Assembly: GCF_004339765.1 (NCBI RefSeq) | Contig: NZ_SMGO01000002.1 | Span: 1 to 64,000, forward strand | Reading direction: 5' to 3' | Length of the DNA: 64,000 nt | DNA from: Albibacterium bauzanense | Lineage (GTDB): Bacteria; Bacteroidota; Bacteroidia; Sphingobacteriales; Sphingobacteriaceae | In this document: one piece after another, positions 1-8,705 of the stretch | Position numbering within the stretch: the first letter of the stretch is position 1 | Layout of the letters: each line of letters opens with the position of its first letter | Notes under the pieces: generated by a model | What the model saw: only the letters and a program-made list of their open reading frames with translations | Told to the model about the DNA's origin: nothing | The model's database searches: none | Made by a program: the position numbers and the translations under genes

Positions 1-464
1 CCTTCCTGAAGCTCCCCGTCACCCATCAGCACATAGACCAATTGTTTATCACCGTCCAGCTTTTTGGTCTGGGCAGCACCGATCGCTACCGAGAGTCCCT
101 GTCCTAAAGATCCTGAGGCGATCCGGATTCCCGGCAGGCCGTCATGCGAGGTCGGGTGTCCCTGCAAACGTGAATTGATCTTGCGGAAAGTAGCCAGCTC
201 GCTGGCCTCAAAATAACCGGCACGCGCTAAGGTGCTGTAAAACACAGGGGAAATATGACCCTGTGAAAGGAAGAACATATCCTCACCCTTTCCTTCCATC
301 CGGAAGTTGGTGTCATGCTTTAATACATGAAAGTATAAAGCCGTAAAGTAATCGGCACATCCTAAAGAGCCTCCCGGATGGCCTGAACTGCATCCGTGTA
401 CCATGCGAACAACATCGCGCCTTACCTGCGAAGCGATGCTTTCTAGTTGTTTAATATCTGTCAT
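1..464 (-). CDS. Transketolase, N-terminal (TPP-binding) subunit, partial
   Basis: The reading frame starts at an ATG whose complement is at 462-464 and runs off the left edge, so only about the first 154 residues are seen. They match the N-terminal subunit of a split transketolase: SGHPGGSLG near residues 27-35, a substrate/TPP histidine-containing GHP motif, GHISPVFYS, and GDGELQEG, the start of the TPP-magnesium motif. Transketolase moves two-carbon units between pentose and hexose phosphates, the natural exit for xylulose-5-phosphate made by the xylose genes further along. It begins 7 bp after the transaldolase-type gene and is probably co-transcribed with it. The C-terminal subunit would be expected just outside the window. 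The call is firm; whether the enzyme is split or single-chain cannot be judged from this fragment. Confidence 0.9.
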   Translation of the reverse strand, partial: MTDIKQLESIASQVRRDVVRMVHGCSSGHPGGSLGCADYFTALYFHVLKHDTNFRMEGKGEDMFFLSQGHISPVFYSTLARAGYFEASELATFRKINSRLQGHPTSHDGLPGIRIASGSLGQGLSVAIGAAQTKKLDGDKQLVYVLMGDGELQE

Positions 465-471
465 TTTTTTC

Positions 472-1125
472 TTATTGCATTTTATTCGCAGCTGCTAAAA
501 ACTGAACCATACCCAAATCTGTTAAAGGATGCTTTAATAACCCCAATATAGATTCTAAGGGGCATGTGCAAACATGGGCACCTGCTTCAGCACAACTAAT
601 AATATGATTTGGATTACGGATTGAAGCTGCAAGAATTTCTGTTTTATATCCTTGTACATTATATATCTTTGCGATCTGCTCAATCAATTGAACTCCATTC
701 CAACCAGTATCATCAATCCTACCAATAAAAGGCGATACATAAGTAGCTCCTGCTTTAGCAGCAAGAATTGCTTGACCAGCAGAAAACACCAATGTACAAT
801 TTGTTTTAATACCATTATCTGTAAACCACTTCAAAGCTTTTACACCTTCTTTTATCATCGGAACCTTCACTACAATATTAGGATGAATAGCCGCCAATTT
901 CTTCCCTTCAGCTACCATTCCATCGAAATCTGTAGAAAGAACTTCTGCACTAATATCTCCTTCCACTATATTACAAATGGAAAGATAATGAGCGTGAATA
1001 TTGTCTTCACCTTTGATTCCTTCCTTAGCCATAAGACTCGGGTTGGTTGTAACTCCGTCTAAAATCCCCAAATTTTCAGCTTCTTTAATTTGTCCTAAAT
1101 TTGCTGTGTCTATAAAAAACTTCAT
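472..1125 (-). CDS. fsa: Transaldolase / fructose-6-phosphate aldolase family protein
   Basis: A 217-residue protein of the small TalC/FSA transaldolase subfamily, normally about 215-220 residues. It opens with [10 protein letters not shown] and has GVTTNPSL at residues 24-31, the Schiff-base lysine in VVKVPM (Lys87), [11 protein letters not shown] and SPFIGRIDD. These enzymes either transfer dihydroxyacetone units in the pentose phosphate pathway or cleave fructose-6-phosphate; sequence alone does not separate the two. It lies 7 bp upstream of transketolase on the same strand, so the pair forms the non-oxidative pentose phosphate arm beside the xylose genes. A LacI-type operator sits 28 bp before its start, which suggests sugar-dependent repression. 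Confidence 0.9.
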   Translation of the reverse strand: MKFFIDTANLGQIKEAENLGILDGVTTNPSLMAKEGIKGEDNIHAHYLSICNIVEGDISAEVLSTDFDGMVAEGKKLAAIHPNIVVKVPMIKEGVKALKWFTDNGIKTNCTLVFSAGQAILAAKAGATYVSPFIGRIDDTGWNGVQLIEQIAKIYNVQGYKTEILAASIRNPNHIISCAEAGAHVCTCPLESILGLLKHPLTDLGMVQFLAAANKMQ

Positions 1126-1407
1126 GTTATTATTAATTAAATTTATAAATTAGTGCCAACGTTTGCATAAAGATATGGATTTATTTAAAATTCACAATTA
1201 AAACAATGATTTCTACAACAATTAACAGACTTTTTATGAAGGTTTAGTTAGGTTGTATTTAAAGTATCGAATATTTGAATATATTTACTTTATTAATAAT
1301 GTCATATTATTAATAATAGCAAGCATTTCTACTATATTAAATCGATCTTTGCAACCAGCTAAGCATTAGATTATTAGACTAGAAGTAAAACCATTAAACA
1401 TTTCACA
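1126..1407. other. Divergent intergenic region fsa / lacI
   Basis: Non-coding, strongly AT-rich. It holds the LacI-type operator at 1154-1167 and, nearer the regulator, two copies of the palindrome TTATTAATAA at 1290-1299 and 1307-1316. The copies form an 11-bp inverted repeat with a 5-base loop (GTCAT). GATCTTTG at 1344-1351 resembles a Bacteroidota -7 element for lacI. No open frame of interest is present. Confidence 0.6.
1154..1167. promoter_or_regulatory. LacI-family operator, site 1 (fsa/lacI)
   Basis: TGCCAACGTTTGCA, a near-palindrome centred on the CpG of AACGTT, as expected for LacI-family repressors. Eight related sites occur in this window, all between genes. It is 28 bp upstream of the fsa start, so bound repressor would block that promoter. 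The nearby lacI gene could be autoregulated from the same site. Confidence 0.8.
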
Positions 1408-2430
1408 TTGAAAAAAATAACGATACTTGATATAGCTAGAGAATTAAATATTACATTCTCTACTGTTGCAAGAGCTTTAAATGATCACCCAGCCATTAGT
1501 ACAAATACCAAAGCTCTAGTCAGAGAAACAGCTGAACGTTTAGGGTATACCCGTAACAAAATTGCGTCTTCATTGCGATCTGGAAAAACCAAAGTTATTG
1601 GTTTAATTGTACCCAGACTTGAACTTAGTTTCTTTAGTTCAGTTATTCATGGAATTGAACATGTTATTAATGCTAACGGCTATACATTACTATTATATCA
1701 ATCACGTGAATCTATAAAACGAGAAATAAAAGGGATCGAGACCTTTCTACAATTGCAAGTCGATGGGATTATTGCTTCAATATCTCTAGAAACAACTTCT
1801 TATAAACATTTTACAGACCTCCGCAAACAAAAAGTTCCTCTATTACTTTTTGATCGAATCATTGAGAATGCCGACATCCCTTATGTTAGCATTAATGACT
1901 ATAAAGGAGGTTTTATGGCCACAGAACACCTTATAAAACAAGGATATAAAGATATTGTTATTATTTCAACCAACCATAAAATCAGCATCTTTCAAGAACG
2001 CTTGAAAGGAAGTATTGACGCGTTAAAGTTTTACAATTTACCAATAAGAGAAGACTTGATCTTTTACGGAAACCCATCCAGAGAGTTTGGCGAAAGTTGC
2101 ATAAGACAACTCTATCAAAATGGAGAAAAGTTTGATGGTATCGTTACTCCTGAGGATTACACTGCATTGGGTGCAATACAAGCTCTAAAGTCTTATGGAC
2201 TTAAGGTACCGGAAGATGTAGGTGTTATTGGATTTGCAAATGAAGCTTTCGGGGATTATATTACTCCTAGATTAACTACAATTGATCAACAAAACATAGC
2301 AATGGGAGAACAGGCGGCTTCTCTATTTGTTAAGCTAATTAAAAGTCCAGACTTTTATGCACAGCCAATACCCAAAATTATCATTGATCCTATTCTGATT
2401 CCAAGAGAGTCTTCTGTTAGAAAAAGTTAG
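1408..2430 (+). CDS. LacI-family transcriptional regulator
   Basis: 340 residues, the usual LacI length, starting at a TTG codon; the helix-turn-helix begins at residue 3 (ITILDIARELNITFSTVARA), so an earlier start is unlikely. The hinge helix (IASSLRSGKT, about residues 48-57) is followed by a periplasmic-binding-protein-like effector domain with VDGIIA, LLLFDR, FDGIVTPEDYTALG and VPEDVGVIGF. LacI repressors bind palindromes with a central CG, and such sites (TGCCAACGTTTGCA type) are found beside this gene and before four other transcription units here. It is therefore the likely master repressor of the xylose and oxidative operons. The effector is unknown; xylose or a derived sugar is the simplest guess from context. 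Confidence 0.92.
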   Translation: MKKITILDIARELNITFSTVARALNDHPAISTNTKALVRETAERLGYTRNKIASSLRSGKTKVIGLIVPRLELSFFSSVIHGIEHVINANGYTLLLYQSRESIKREIKGIETFLQLQVDGIIASISLETTSYKHFTDLRKQKVPLLLFDRIIENADIPYVSINDYKGGFMATEHLIKQGYKDIVIISTNHKISIFQERLKGSIDALKFYNLPIREDLIFYGNPSREFGESCIRQLYQNGEKFDGIVTPEDYTALGAIQALKSYGLKVPEDVGVIGFANEAFGDYITPRLTTIDQQNIAMGEQAASLFVKLIKSPDFYAQPIPKIIIDPILIPRESSVRKS

Positions 2431-2437
2431 GTTTTCT

Positions 2438-2486
2438 AATATATTAAAAAGGGTATCAATAAAATTGATACCCTTTTTAATATATT
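2438..2486. terminator. Bidirectional terminator between lacI and the xyl operon end
   Basis: A perfect 23-bp inverted repeat (arms 2438-2460 and 2464-2486) with a 3-base AAA loop, containing GGGTATCAAT and its complement flanked by A- and T-runs. It lies between two convergent genes and touches the stop codon of the minus-strand gene, so it can end transcription in both directions. Confidence 0.9.
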
Positions 2487-3542
2487 TTAAGATAATCCTA
2501 TTAATCTTCGATTATATTCTTCATTACTGCCTGTTGCAGCAAAATCATCAAAGGCTTTATCGGTTACATGGATAATATGATCAGCGATAAACTTTGCACC
2601 TTCAATAGCTCCATCTTCAGGATGTTTAATTGCACATTCCCATTCCATTACTGCCCAACCCTTAAAGTCGTAAGCAGCTAGCTTACTAAATATCGATTTG
2701 AAATCTACCTGTCCATCTCCTAGCGAACGGAAACGTCCGGCACGATCAATCCAATTAGAATAACCACCATACACACCTTGCTTTCCCGTCGGATTAAACT
2801 CAGCATCCTTCACATGAAACATTTTTATACGTTCATGGTAATAATCGATATAACTTAAATAATCCATAGATTGTAAAACAAAATGCGATGGATCATACAG
2901 TAAACATGCTCTTGAGTGATTATTCACTTTTTCAAGAAAACGTTCATAACTCACACCATCATGCAAATCTTCTCCAGGGTGAATTTCATAACACAAGTCA
3001 ATTCCATTTTCTTCATACACATCTAATATCGGTAGCCAACGTTTTGCCAACTCATTAAATCCAGTCTCTACCAGTCCAGCAGGGCGCTGAGGCCATGGAT
3101 AAACCGTATGCCAAAGCAGGGCGCCACTAAACGTTCCAGCTGCACTCAATCCTAAATTCCGGGAAGCCCTGGCAGCAAACTTCACTTGCTCTATGGCCCA
3201 TTCTGTTCTCGCTTTGGGATTGTTATGATATTGTTGTGGTGCAAAACCATCAAACATCTCGTCATATGCGGGATGAACAGCCACCAACTGCCCTTGAAGG
3301 TGTGTACACAATTCAGTAACTTCTAAGCCCCATTCATTAATCTTACCTTTAATTTCCTGAGCATAATCTTTACTTTCAGCTGCAAGTTTTAAATCAAAGT
3401 AAGAATTTGCCCAAGTCGGGATTTGAATTCCTTTAAATCCAATACTCTTTGCCCATTTACAAATAGACTCTAAATTATCAAAAGGTGGATTTTCACCTAG
3501 AAACTGAGCTAAAAATATACCGGGTCCTTTAAGCGTTTGCAT
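2487..3542 (-). CDS. Cytosolic TIM-barrel sugar isomerase/epimerase (xylose isomerase-like)
   Basis: 351 residues, no signal peptide, AP-endonuclease-2/xylose-isomerase-like TIM barrel. Likely metal ligands lie in LCYEIHPGEDLHDG, LLYDPSHF, MFHVKDAEF and VMEWEC. It is the last gene of the xylB-xylA-DUF1080-Gfo-TIM operon, 3 bp after the Gfo oxidoreductase. Family members next to Gfo and DUF1080 proteins have been implicated in 3-keto-sugar pathways, where they isomerise, hydrate or eliminate the keto-sugar. That role here is inference. It could also be a plain keto-sugar epimerase serving the oxidoreductase product. Confidence 0.85.
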   Translation of the reverse strand: MQTLKGPGIFLAQFLGENPPFDNLESICKWAKSIGFKGIQIPTWANSYFDLKLAAESKDYAQEIKGKINEWGLEVTELCTHLQGQLVAVHPAYDEMFDGFAPQQYHNNPKARTEWAIEQVKFAARASRNLGLSAAGTFSGALLWHTVYPWPQRPAGLVETGFNELAKRWLPILDVYEENGIDLCYEIHPGEDLHDGVSYERFLEKVNNHSRACLLYDPSHFVLQSMDYLSYIDYYHERIKMFHVKDAEFNPTGKQGVYGGYSNWIDRAGRFRSLGDGQVDFKSIFSKLAAYDFKGWAVMEWECAIKHPEDGAIEGAKFIADHIIHVTDKAFDDFAATGSNEEYNRRLIGLS

Positions 3543-3545
3543 AGT

Positions 3546-4709
3546 TTAATTATTTATTTCAAAAACAGTCCATTTTTCATTGCTCTCACCACTCTTCACT
3601 ACCGTATCTATAAAGGCCATTCCTCTAATACCGTCGTCAATAGAAGGAAAATCTAATAATTCTGATGGAGTAGTACCATCTATCTTTGCAGATAAAGTTA
3701 AGGCAAAACTACGATATAAATTTGCAAAAGCTTCAAGATAACCTTCCGGGTGACCAGCGGGAGTTCTACAATTAAATTTAGCTATATCAGATAAGAAACC
3801 GTTAGTTCCAGCTCGATAAGTTTGAGTTGGTTGAGTATGCCATTTTACCATTAGTGTATTAGGTTCCTGTTGTGCCCATTCCAATCCGCCTTTTTCTCCA
3901 TAGACACGAATCTTCAGAGCATTCTCCTCACCAGCTGCTATTTGAGATGCCATCAGTACACCTGCAGCTCCATTATCGAATTTTAACAATACATTCCCAT
4001 CGTCTTCTAATCTTCGTCCTTCTACCATTGTATTCAAATCAGCACAAAGATGTGTGATCTTCAATCCAGAGATATATTCTGCAAGATGGGCAGCATGCGT
4101 ACCAATATCACCCATTGCCCCGCTCTTACCAGACTTTTTAGGATCCGTTCTCCATGCCGCACCCGCATTACCCTCTCGTTCGGTTAATGTACTTAACCAC
4201 CCTTGAGGGTATTCAACATATATTTTGCGAATTTTGCCGAACATTCCTTCTTTTACCATTTGTTTGGCCTGCTTTACCATCGGATAACCTGAATAAGTAT
4301 GAGTTAATAATAATATCAACCCAGTCTCTTCAAGCTTTCTTTTTAATTGGAATGCCTCATCCAAACTAAAAGTAATTGGCTTTTCAACGACAACATTAAA
4401 ACCCTTATCCAATGCTAACATTGCCGGAGCAAAATGCGCATAATTAGGTGTTACAATGGTAACAAAGTCCATGCGGACATCAGGAGGCAACTGGCTTTCT
4501 TTCTCAATCATTTCTTCAAAGTTGAGATACACTCGTTCCTCTGGCAAAAACAACATTTTTCCACTATCCTCAGCTATCTGTGGGTCAATACTAAGAGCGC
4601 CACAAACAAGTTCGACAAGCCCGTCCATATTGGCAGCGTGTCTATGAATTGCGCCAATGAAGGCATCTTTCCCTCCTCCTACCATTCCCATTCGTAATTT
4701 CCTGTCCAT
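3546..4709 (-). CDS. Gfo/Idh/MocA-family oxidoreductase, cytosolic
   Basis: 387 residues with an N-terminal Rossmann fold (MGMVGGGKDAFIGAIHR near residues 7-23), the family EKP motif (VVEKPITFSLDEA, catalytic lysine) and the C-terminal GDIGTHAAHLAEY motif with the conserved histidines. No export signal, so it should use soluble NAD(P). The family oxidises or reduces one hydroxyl of a sugar, often at C3, or acts on inositols. It sits between an exported DUF1080 protein and a TIM-barrel isomerase, the trio found in 3-keto-glycoside operons of gut Bacteroides. Substrate is unknown; xylose-containing or fucose-containing sugars are suggested only by context. Confidence 0.88.
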   Translation of the reverse strand: MDRKLRMGMVGGGKDAFIGAIHRHAANMDGLVELVCGALSIDPQIAEDSGKMLFLPEERVYLNFEEMIEKESQLPPDVRMDFVTIVTPNYAHFAPAMLALDKGFNVVVEKPITFSLDEAFQLKRKLEETGLILLLTHTYSGYPMVKQAKQMVKEGMFGKIRKIYVEYPQGWLSTLTEREGNAGAAWRTDPKKSGKSGAMGDIGTHAAHLAEYISGLKITHLCADLNTMVEGRRLEDDGNVLLKFDNGAAGVLMASQIAAGEENALKIRVYGEKGGLEWAQQEPNTLMVKWHTQPTQTYRAGTNGFLSDIAKFNCRTPAGHPEGYLEAFANLYRSFALTLSAKIDGTTPSELLDFPSIDDGIRGMAFIDTVVKSGESNEKWTVFEINN

Positions 4710-4757
4710 AATATTTATTTTATTCAGTTTTCTAAATTCTTTAATTCAAATTAAAGA

Positions 4758-5570
4758 TTACAATTCTTTATAAAGTATATTCTTATACTGTACTTTAAAC
4801 GGCTGACCAACATGCATTTGAAATCCAATTAATCCTTCAGCAGTAAAGTTTTTCTTATCATCATCTAACAAAATGCTCATTAATTGACCGTTGACAATCT
4901 GAATAATTATATTCCCACGTGCAATAATATGAACCGTGTTCCAACCATTAATATTAAAAATACCTTTTAATAAAATAGGATCTCCAATCTTCGCTACTGA
5001 TTTAAATAAAGTTATTTCAGAATCATTAACCACTCTCGTCACTTCACCACGCTTTGATAAGACAAGCGCACTTCCTCCTTGCCATTCTCTTACAGTTCTT
5101 TCATCATGAATATTTCCAGAATAGCTATTATTAAAATCAATATCAGCCTGATATCCTCTAAGGATCCATTTACCCACTTCAGGCATTTCCTCACTTCTAT
5201 ATTGGATGCCACTATTAACTCCATTAATCCTAAAATCCACTTTTAGCTCAAAGTCCTTAACTACATCTCCCTTCCATATTAAAAAATTATTAATCTTAAC
5301 CGGATTATCTACGGTCGATTGACCGATGATTTCACCGTTTTCTACCCTCCAGAAAGCGGGATCTCCATCCCAGCCGGCTAGAGATTTACCATCAAAAATG
5401 GGAATAAACCCTAGACTGTCATCTTGTATAGTTGGTGGATAAACACCTCTAAATTGGGTTTGAGCAGATGAAAGTGTATTTTGAGCATTCGTTCTATTAA
5501 TGATAATTAATAGAACGAATACCACAATAATTTTAATTATTGACAGATATTTTCTTGTCCCTATTTCCAT
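4758..5570 (-). CDS. Exported DUF1080 (3-keto-disaccharide hydrolase-like) protein
   Basis: 270 residues. The N-terminus (charged start, then IIKIIVVFVLLIIINRTNAQ) is a Sec signal peptide ending near residue 30. The mature part is one DUF1080/PF06439 jelly-roll: GFIPIFDGKSLAGWDGD, GEIIGQS, FELKVDFRI, NSGIQYRSE, GYQADID and GLIGFQMH. This family has been renamed for cleavage of 3-keto-glycosides. Placed between xylose isomerase and a Gfo oxidoreductase, it may release xylose or a keto-sugar in the periplasm. The signal-peptide coding region carries a perfect 14-bp inverted repeat (5487-5520). Catalysis is not proven from sequence. Confidence 0.85.
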   Translation of the reverse strand: MEIGTRKYLSIIKIIVVFVLLIIINRTNAQNTLSSAQTQFRGVYPPTIQDDSLGFIPIFDGKSLAGWDGDPAFWRVENGEIIGQSTVDNPVKINNFLIWKGDVVKDFELKVDFRINGVNSGIQYRSEEMPEVGKWILRGYQADIDFNNSYSGNIHDERTVREWQGGSALVLSKRGEVTRVVNDSEITLFKSVAKIGDPILLKGIFNINGWNTVHIIARGNIIIQIVNGQLMSILLDDDKKNFTAEGLIGFQMHVGQPFKVQYKNILYKEL

Positions 5571-5621
5571 AGATATATTTATTAATCCAATAAATATATC
5601 TATTTAATTACAAATAATCTT

Positions 5622-6953
5622 TTAAATATATCGATTAATAAGGTTTTCTAAATACTCTTGTCTACCACTCCTACGTTCTGGTTCTCCATTAGCAATCGCA
5701 TATTCGCGTAGGTCCTCAAGTTTAAGTTTTCCACTTTCAAACTCCTTTCCCGATCCGCTGTCATAAGAAGCATAGCGATCCTTCCGTATCTTTTTATATT
5801 CAGATTTCTCTAAAATCTGGTCTGCAATAATCAAAGCTCTGGCAAAAATATCTACTCCACCTACATGTGCATAAAACAAATCAGCCGGATCTGTAGAATT
5901 TCTTCTGATTTTAGCATCGAAGTTAATTCCACCTCCTCCAAATCCATTGGATTCCAAAATAATAAGCATCGATTCTGTCAATTCGTTAATATCATTTGGA
6001 AACTGATCAGTATCCCAACCATTTTGATGGTCGCCTCTGTTCGCATCAATAGATCCAAGCGCACCTGCATCAGCAGCTATCTGAAGCTCATGTTGAAACG
6101 TATGTCCCGCTAATGTTGCATGGTTCACTTCAATATTTAATTTAAAATCACCTAAAAGATCGTACTGTCTTAAAAAGCCTAATACAGTAGCTGCATCATA
6201 ATCATATTGGTGCTTTGTCGGCTCACATGGTTTTGGCTCAATAAAGAATGTTCCTTTAAAACCTTGTTTTCTAGCATAATCCTTTGCCATATGTAAGAAT
6301 TTAGCAAAATGTTCCTGCTCCCTCTTCATATCTGTATTCAAAAGGGTCATATAGCCTTCTCTTCCGCCCCAGAACACATAATTTTCTCCACTTAAAGCAA
6401 TCGTAGCATCCAATGCCGCTTTAACTTGAGCAGCACCGTGACTCAATACATGAAAATCAGGGTTAGTAATCGCTCCATTCATATACCGCGGATGAGAAAA
6501 CAAATTTGCAGTTCCCCAAAGCAACTTTACACCGCTTTGTTTTTGTTTCTCCTGTGCGTAAAGAACCATCTTCTCTAATCTGCGTTCATTTTCTACAATA
6601 TCATCTCCATAATCTACCACATCAACATCATGAAAGCAATAATATGGAAGATTCATTTTTGTAATAAACTCAAACGCAGCATCCATCTTATCTTTTGCAC
6701 GCTCAATCGGGTCAGCTTTCTTATCCCATGGAAATGATAAGGTGGGTGCGCCGAAAGGATCACTACCGTTAGCATTAAAAGAATGCCAGTAAGCAACTGC
6801 AAACTTTAAATGGTCTTTCATACTCTTGCCCCTTACTACCTTATCTGCATCATACCATCTATATGCAAAAGGATTATCCGACTGCAATCCTTCATATTTA
6901 ATTTCTCCGATTCCCTTGAAAAATTCTTGATCTCCCAATATTGTTTTTGACAT
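5622..6953 (-). CDS. xylA: Xylose isomerase
   Basis: 443 residues, typical of class II bacterial xylose isomerases (about 440). Key residues are in place: catalytic CFHD with His108, VFWGGREGY at 193-201, FIEPKPCEP with Glu239 and Lys241, Glu275 and His278 in [14 protein letters not shown], Asp303, and Asp314/Asp316 in NGWDTDQFP. It converts D-xylose to D-xylulose in the cytosol with two divalent metal ions. It begins 17 bp after xylulokinase ends, in the same operon, under the LacI-type operator in front of xylB. Confidence 0.98.
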   Translation of the reverse strand: MSKTILGDQEFFKGIGEIKYEGLQSDNPFAYRWYDADKVVRGKSMKDHLKFAVAYWHSFNANGSDPFGAPTLSFPWDKKADPIERAKDKMDAAFEFITKMNLPYYCFHDVDVVDYGDDIVENERRLEKMVLYAQEKQKQSGVKLLWGTANLFSHPRYMNGAITNPDFHVLSHGAAQVKAALDATIALSGENYVFWGGREGYMTLLNTDMKREQEHFAKFLHMAKDYARKQGFKGTFFIEPKPCEPTKHQYDYDAATVLGFLRQYDLLGDFKLNIEVNHATLAGHTFQHELQIAADAGALGSIDANRGDHQNGWDTDQFPNDINELTESMLIILESNGFGGGGINFDAKIRRNSTDPADLFYAHVGGVDIFARALIIADQILEKSEYKKIRKDRYASYDSGSGKEFESGKLKLEDLREYAIANGEPERRSGRQEYLENLINRYI

Positions 6954-6970
6954 AATAATAATTTATTAAA

Positions 6971-8449
6971 TTAACTTAATTCTCTGATTAATAATTCTTC
7001 CCATTCTCGATAAACCTCTTCGTAAGAAGTGATAGCTTTGGGCTCAACTATCTTTATCGGTTTTATATTAGCAAATGCCTCTTCTGCAGAGGAAAAACTC
7101 TTATATCCAATACCTGCACCTAATGCAGCTCCAACACTTCCATCAGTTTGGTAAAGTTCTACCGGAACTCCAGTGGAGTTCACAAATGCATCAATGAATA
7201 AATCACTCATAAAAAGATTGGCTTTTCCAGCTCTGATGATATTAGGCCTCATTCCCATCTCTTTCATCCTATCTAAACCATATCGAAATGAGAAGGCAAT
7301 GCCTTCTTGGACAGCTCTAAAAATATGCGCTTGCGAATGTCTATTTAAATCAATATTATTTATATGTGCGCCTATAATCTTATTATTTAACATCCTCTCA
7401 GCCCCATTTCCAAAAGGTAGTACACGCAATCCTTCACTACCGACGGCTACCCTTTGCGCTTCTCTATTCATACCCTCATAACCTTCGTTAGATAAAAAAT
7501 TATTTTTAATCCAACGGTTTAATATTCCGGTACCATTAATGCAAAGCAAAACTCCCAAACGATTAACTTCCTTTGTATAATTTACATGTGCAAAGGTATT
7601 TACACGCGAATCTGAATCGTAAACTAATTGATCTGTAACTCCATATATTACGCCCGATGTTCCTGCCGTAGCTGCAACCTCTCCTGGTCTTAATACATTC
7701 AATGATAATGCATTATTTGGTTGATCGCCTGATTTATAAGTTACCGGAATTTCTGGCTTCAACGATAAAATATCTGCAACACTTTTACTAAGATTACCAT
7801 GCGCTGAAAATACTTCTTGAATCGGAGGAAACATTCCCCTATCAAAACCATAATACTCAATAATATCTTTCGATAAATCGTTCTCTTTAAAATCCCAGAA
7901 CACTCCTTCTGATAATGCAGATATACTTGTTGTAATATCTCCCGTTAGTTTCATTGCAATAAAATCTCCAGGAAGCATCACTTGGTATACCTGTTCAAAT
8001 ATATCAGGTTCATTCTCTTTCACCCAAGCTAGTTTTGCTGCAGTAAAGTTACTTGGAGAGTTCAAAGTACGACTTAAACACCTCTCATGCCCTATTCCAT
8101 CAAAAGCTCTATCTCCAATTTCAACTGCCCTACTATCACACCAAATAATGGAATTTCGCAAAACATGTTTATCCTTATCTACCAGAACTAACCCATGCAT
8201 CTGATAAGCGATACCGATAGCAGCAATATCTAACGGGTTATATATGCCTGACTTATTAAGCCTTAATATAGCCTTCTGTACATGTTCCCACCACATTTCC
8301 GGATCCTGTTCTGCCCAACCCACATTTTTTACTATTATCTCCGATTCTATATCAGGATATTGGGATGAAGCTATACATTGTTGATTAGCTGAATCAACTA
8401 CTGAAACTTTGATCGAAGATGTACCTACATCAATTCCTAATAATAACAT
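6971..8449 (-). CDS. xylB: Xylulokinase (FGGY family)
   Basis: 492 residues with the FGGY kinase start GIDVGTSSIKVSVV, the substrate segment YQMHGLVLVD, MLPGDFIAMKLTGD, the ATP-site segment EVAATAGTSGVIYG, and the C-terminal IRAGKANLFMSDLF. It phosphorylates D-xylulose to xylulose-5-phosphate, the substrate of the transketolase at the left edge. First gene of the five-gene operon that continues with xylA. A LacI-type operator lies about 70 bp upstream. Other FGGY substrates are possible in principle, but linkage to xylA makes xylulose by far the best call. Confidence 0.95.
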   Translation of the reverse strand: MLLLGIDVGTSSIKVSVVDSANQQCIASSQYPDIESEIIVKNVGWAEQDPEMWWEHVQKAILRLNKSGIYNPLDIAAIGIAYQMHGLVLVDKDKHVLRNSIIWCDSRAVEIGDRAFDGIGHERCLSRTLNSPSNFTAAKLAWVKENEPDIFEQVYQVMLPGDFIAMKLTGDITTSISALSEGVFWDFKENDLSKDIIEYYGFDRGMFPPIQEVFSAHGNLSKSVADILSLKPEIPVTYKSGDQPNNALSLNVLRPGEVAATAGTSGVIYGVTDQLVYDSDSRVNTFAHVNYTKEVNRLGVLLCINGTGILNRWIKNNFLSNEGYEGMNREAQRVAVGSEGLRVLPFGNGAERMLNNKIIGAHINNIDLNRHSQAHIFRAVQEGIAFSFRYGLDRMKEMGMRPNIIRAGKANLFMSDLFIDAFVNSTGVPVELYQTDGSVGAALGAGIGYKSFSSAEEAFANIKPIKIVEPKAITSYEEVYREWEELLIRELS

Positions 8450-8519
8450 AAATTCTATTTCCTAATAATAACAATTTCCGCATTTTTTCTCTTTTTTAAG
8501 CGGGGTTTTCAAAGCCCAA

Positions 8520-8533
8520 CGCCAACGTTTGCA
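8520..8533. promoter_or_regulatory. LacI-family operator, site 2 (xylB operon)
   Basis: CGCCAACGTTTGCA, matching site 1 in 13 of 14 positions, about 70 bp before the xylB start codon. It links the xylB-xylA-DUF1080-Gfo-TIM operon to the LacI regulator next door. Confidence 0.8.
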
Positions 8534-8640
8534 TTGAATTTGTAAAGCTAAAAAATATTACAATAAAATAAAACAAATACCTATTATCTTTATGAAACAC
8601 CATATAGAAATAGTTATTAAATGAGTTATGAACAATTGAA

Positions 8641-8697
8641 TGAATACCTGAAATTAATAAGATGTAAATAATACAATTTATTAATTTCAGGTATTCA
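8641..8697 (-). terminator. Terminator of the ThuA/dehydrogenase unit
   Basis: A perfect 20-bp inverted repeat (arms 8641-8660 and 8678-8697) with a 17-base loop, beginning 8 bp past the stop codon of the minus-strand dehydrogenase-cytochrome gene. No strong T-run follows, so it may also stabilise the message end. Confidence 0.75.
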
Positions 8698-8705
8698 AAT
8701 ATAGA

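Larger units (their letters stand above)
8450..8705. other. Intergenic region upstream of xylB
   Basis: Non-coding. Contains the LacI-type operator (8520-8533) near the xylB start and the terminator hairpin of the incoming minus-strand dehydrogenase gene (8641-8697). The stretch between them is AT-rich and should carry the xylB promoter, but I cannot place a convincing -7 element. Confidence 0.6.

Noticed and set aside
652-1062. 136-codon plus-strand frame inside the transaldolase gene
   Set aside because: Antisense shadow of a conserved enzyme; composition is not protein-like.
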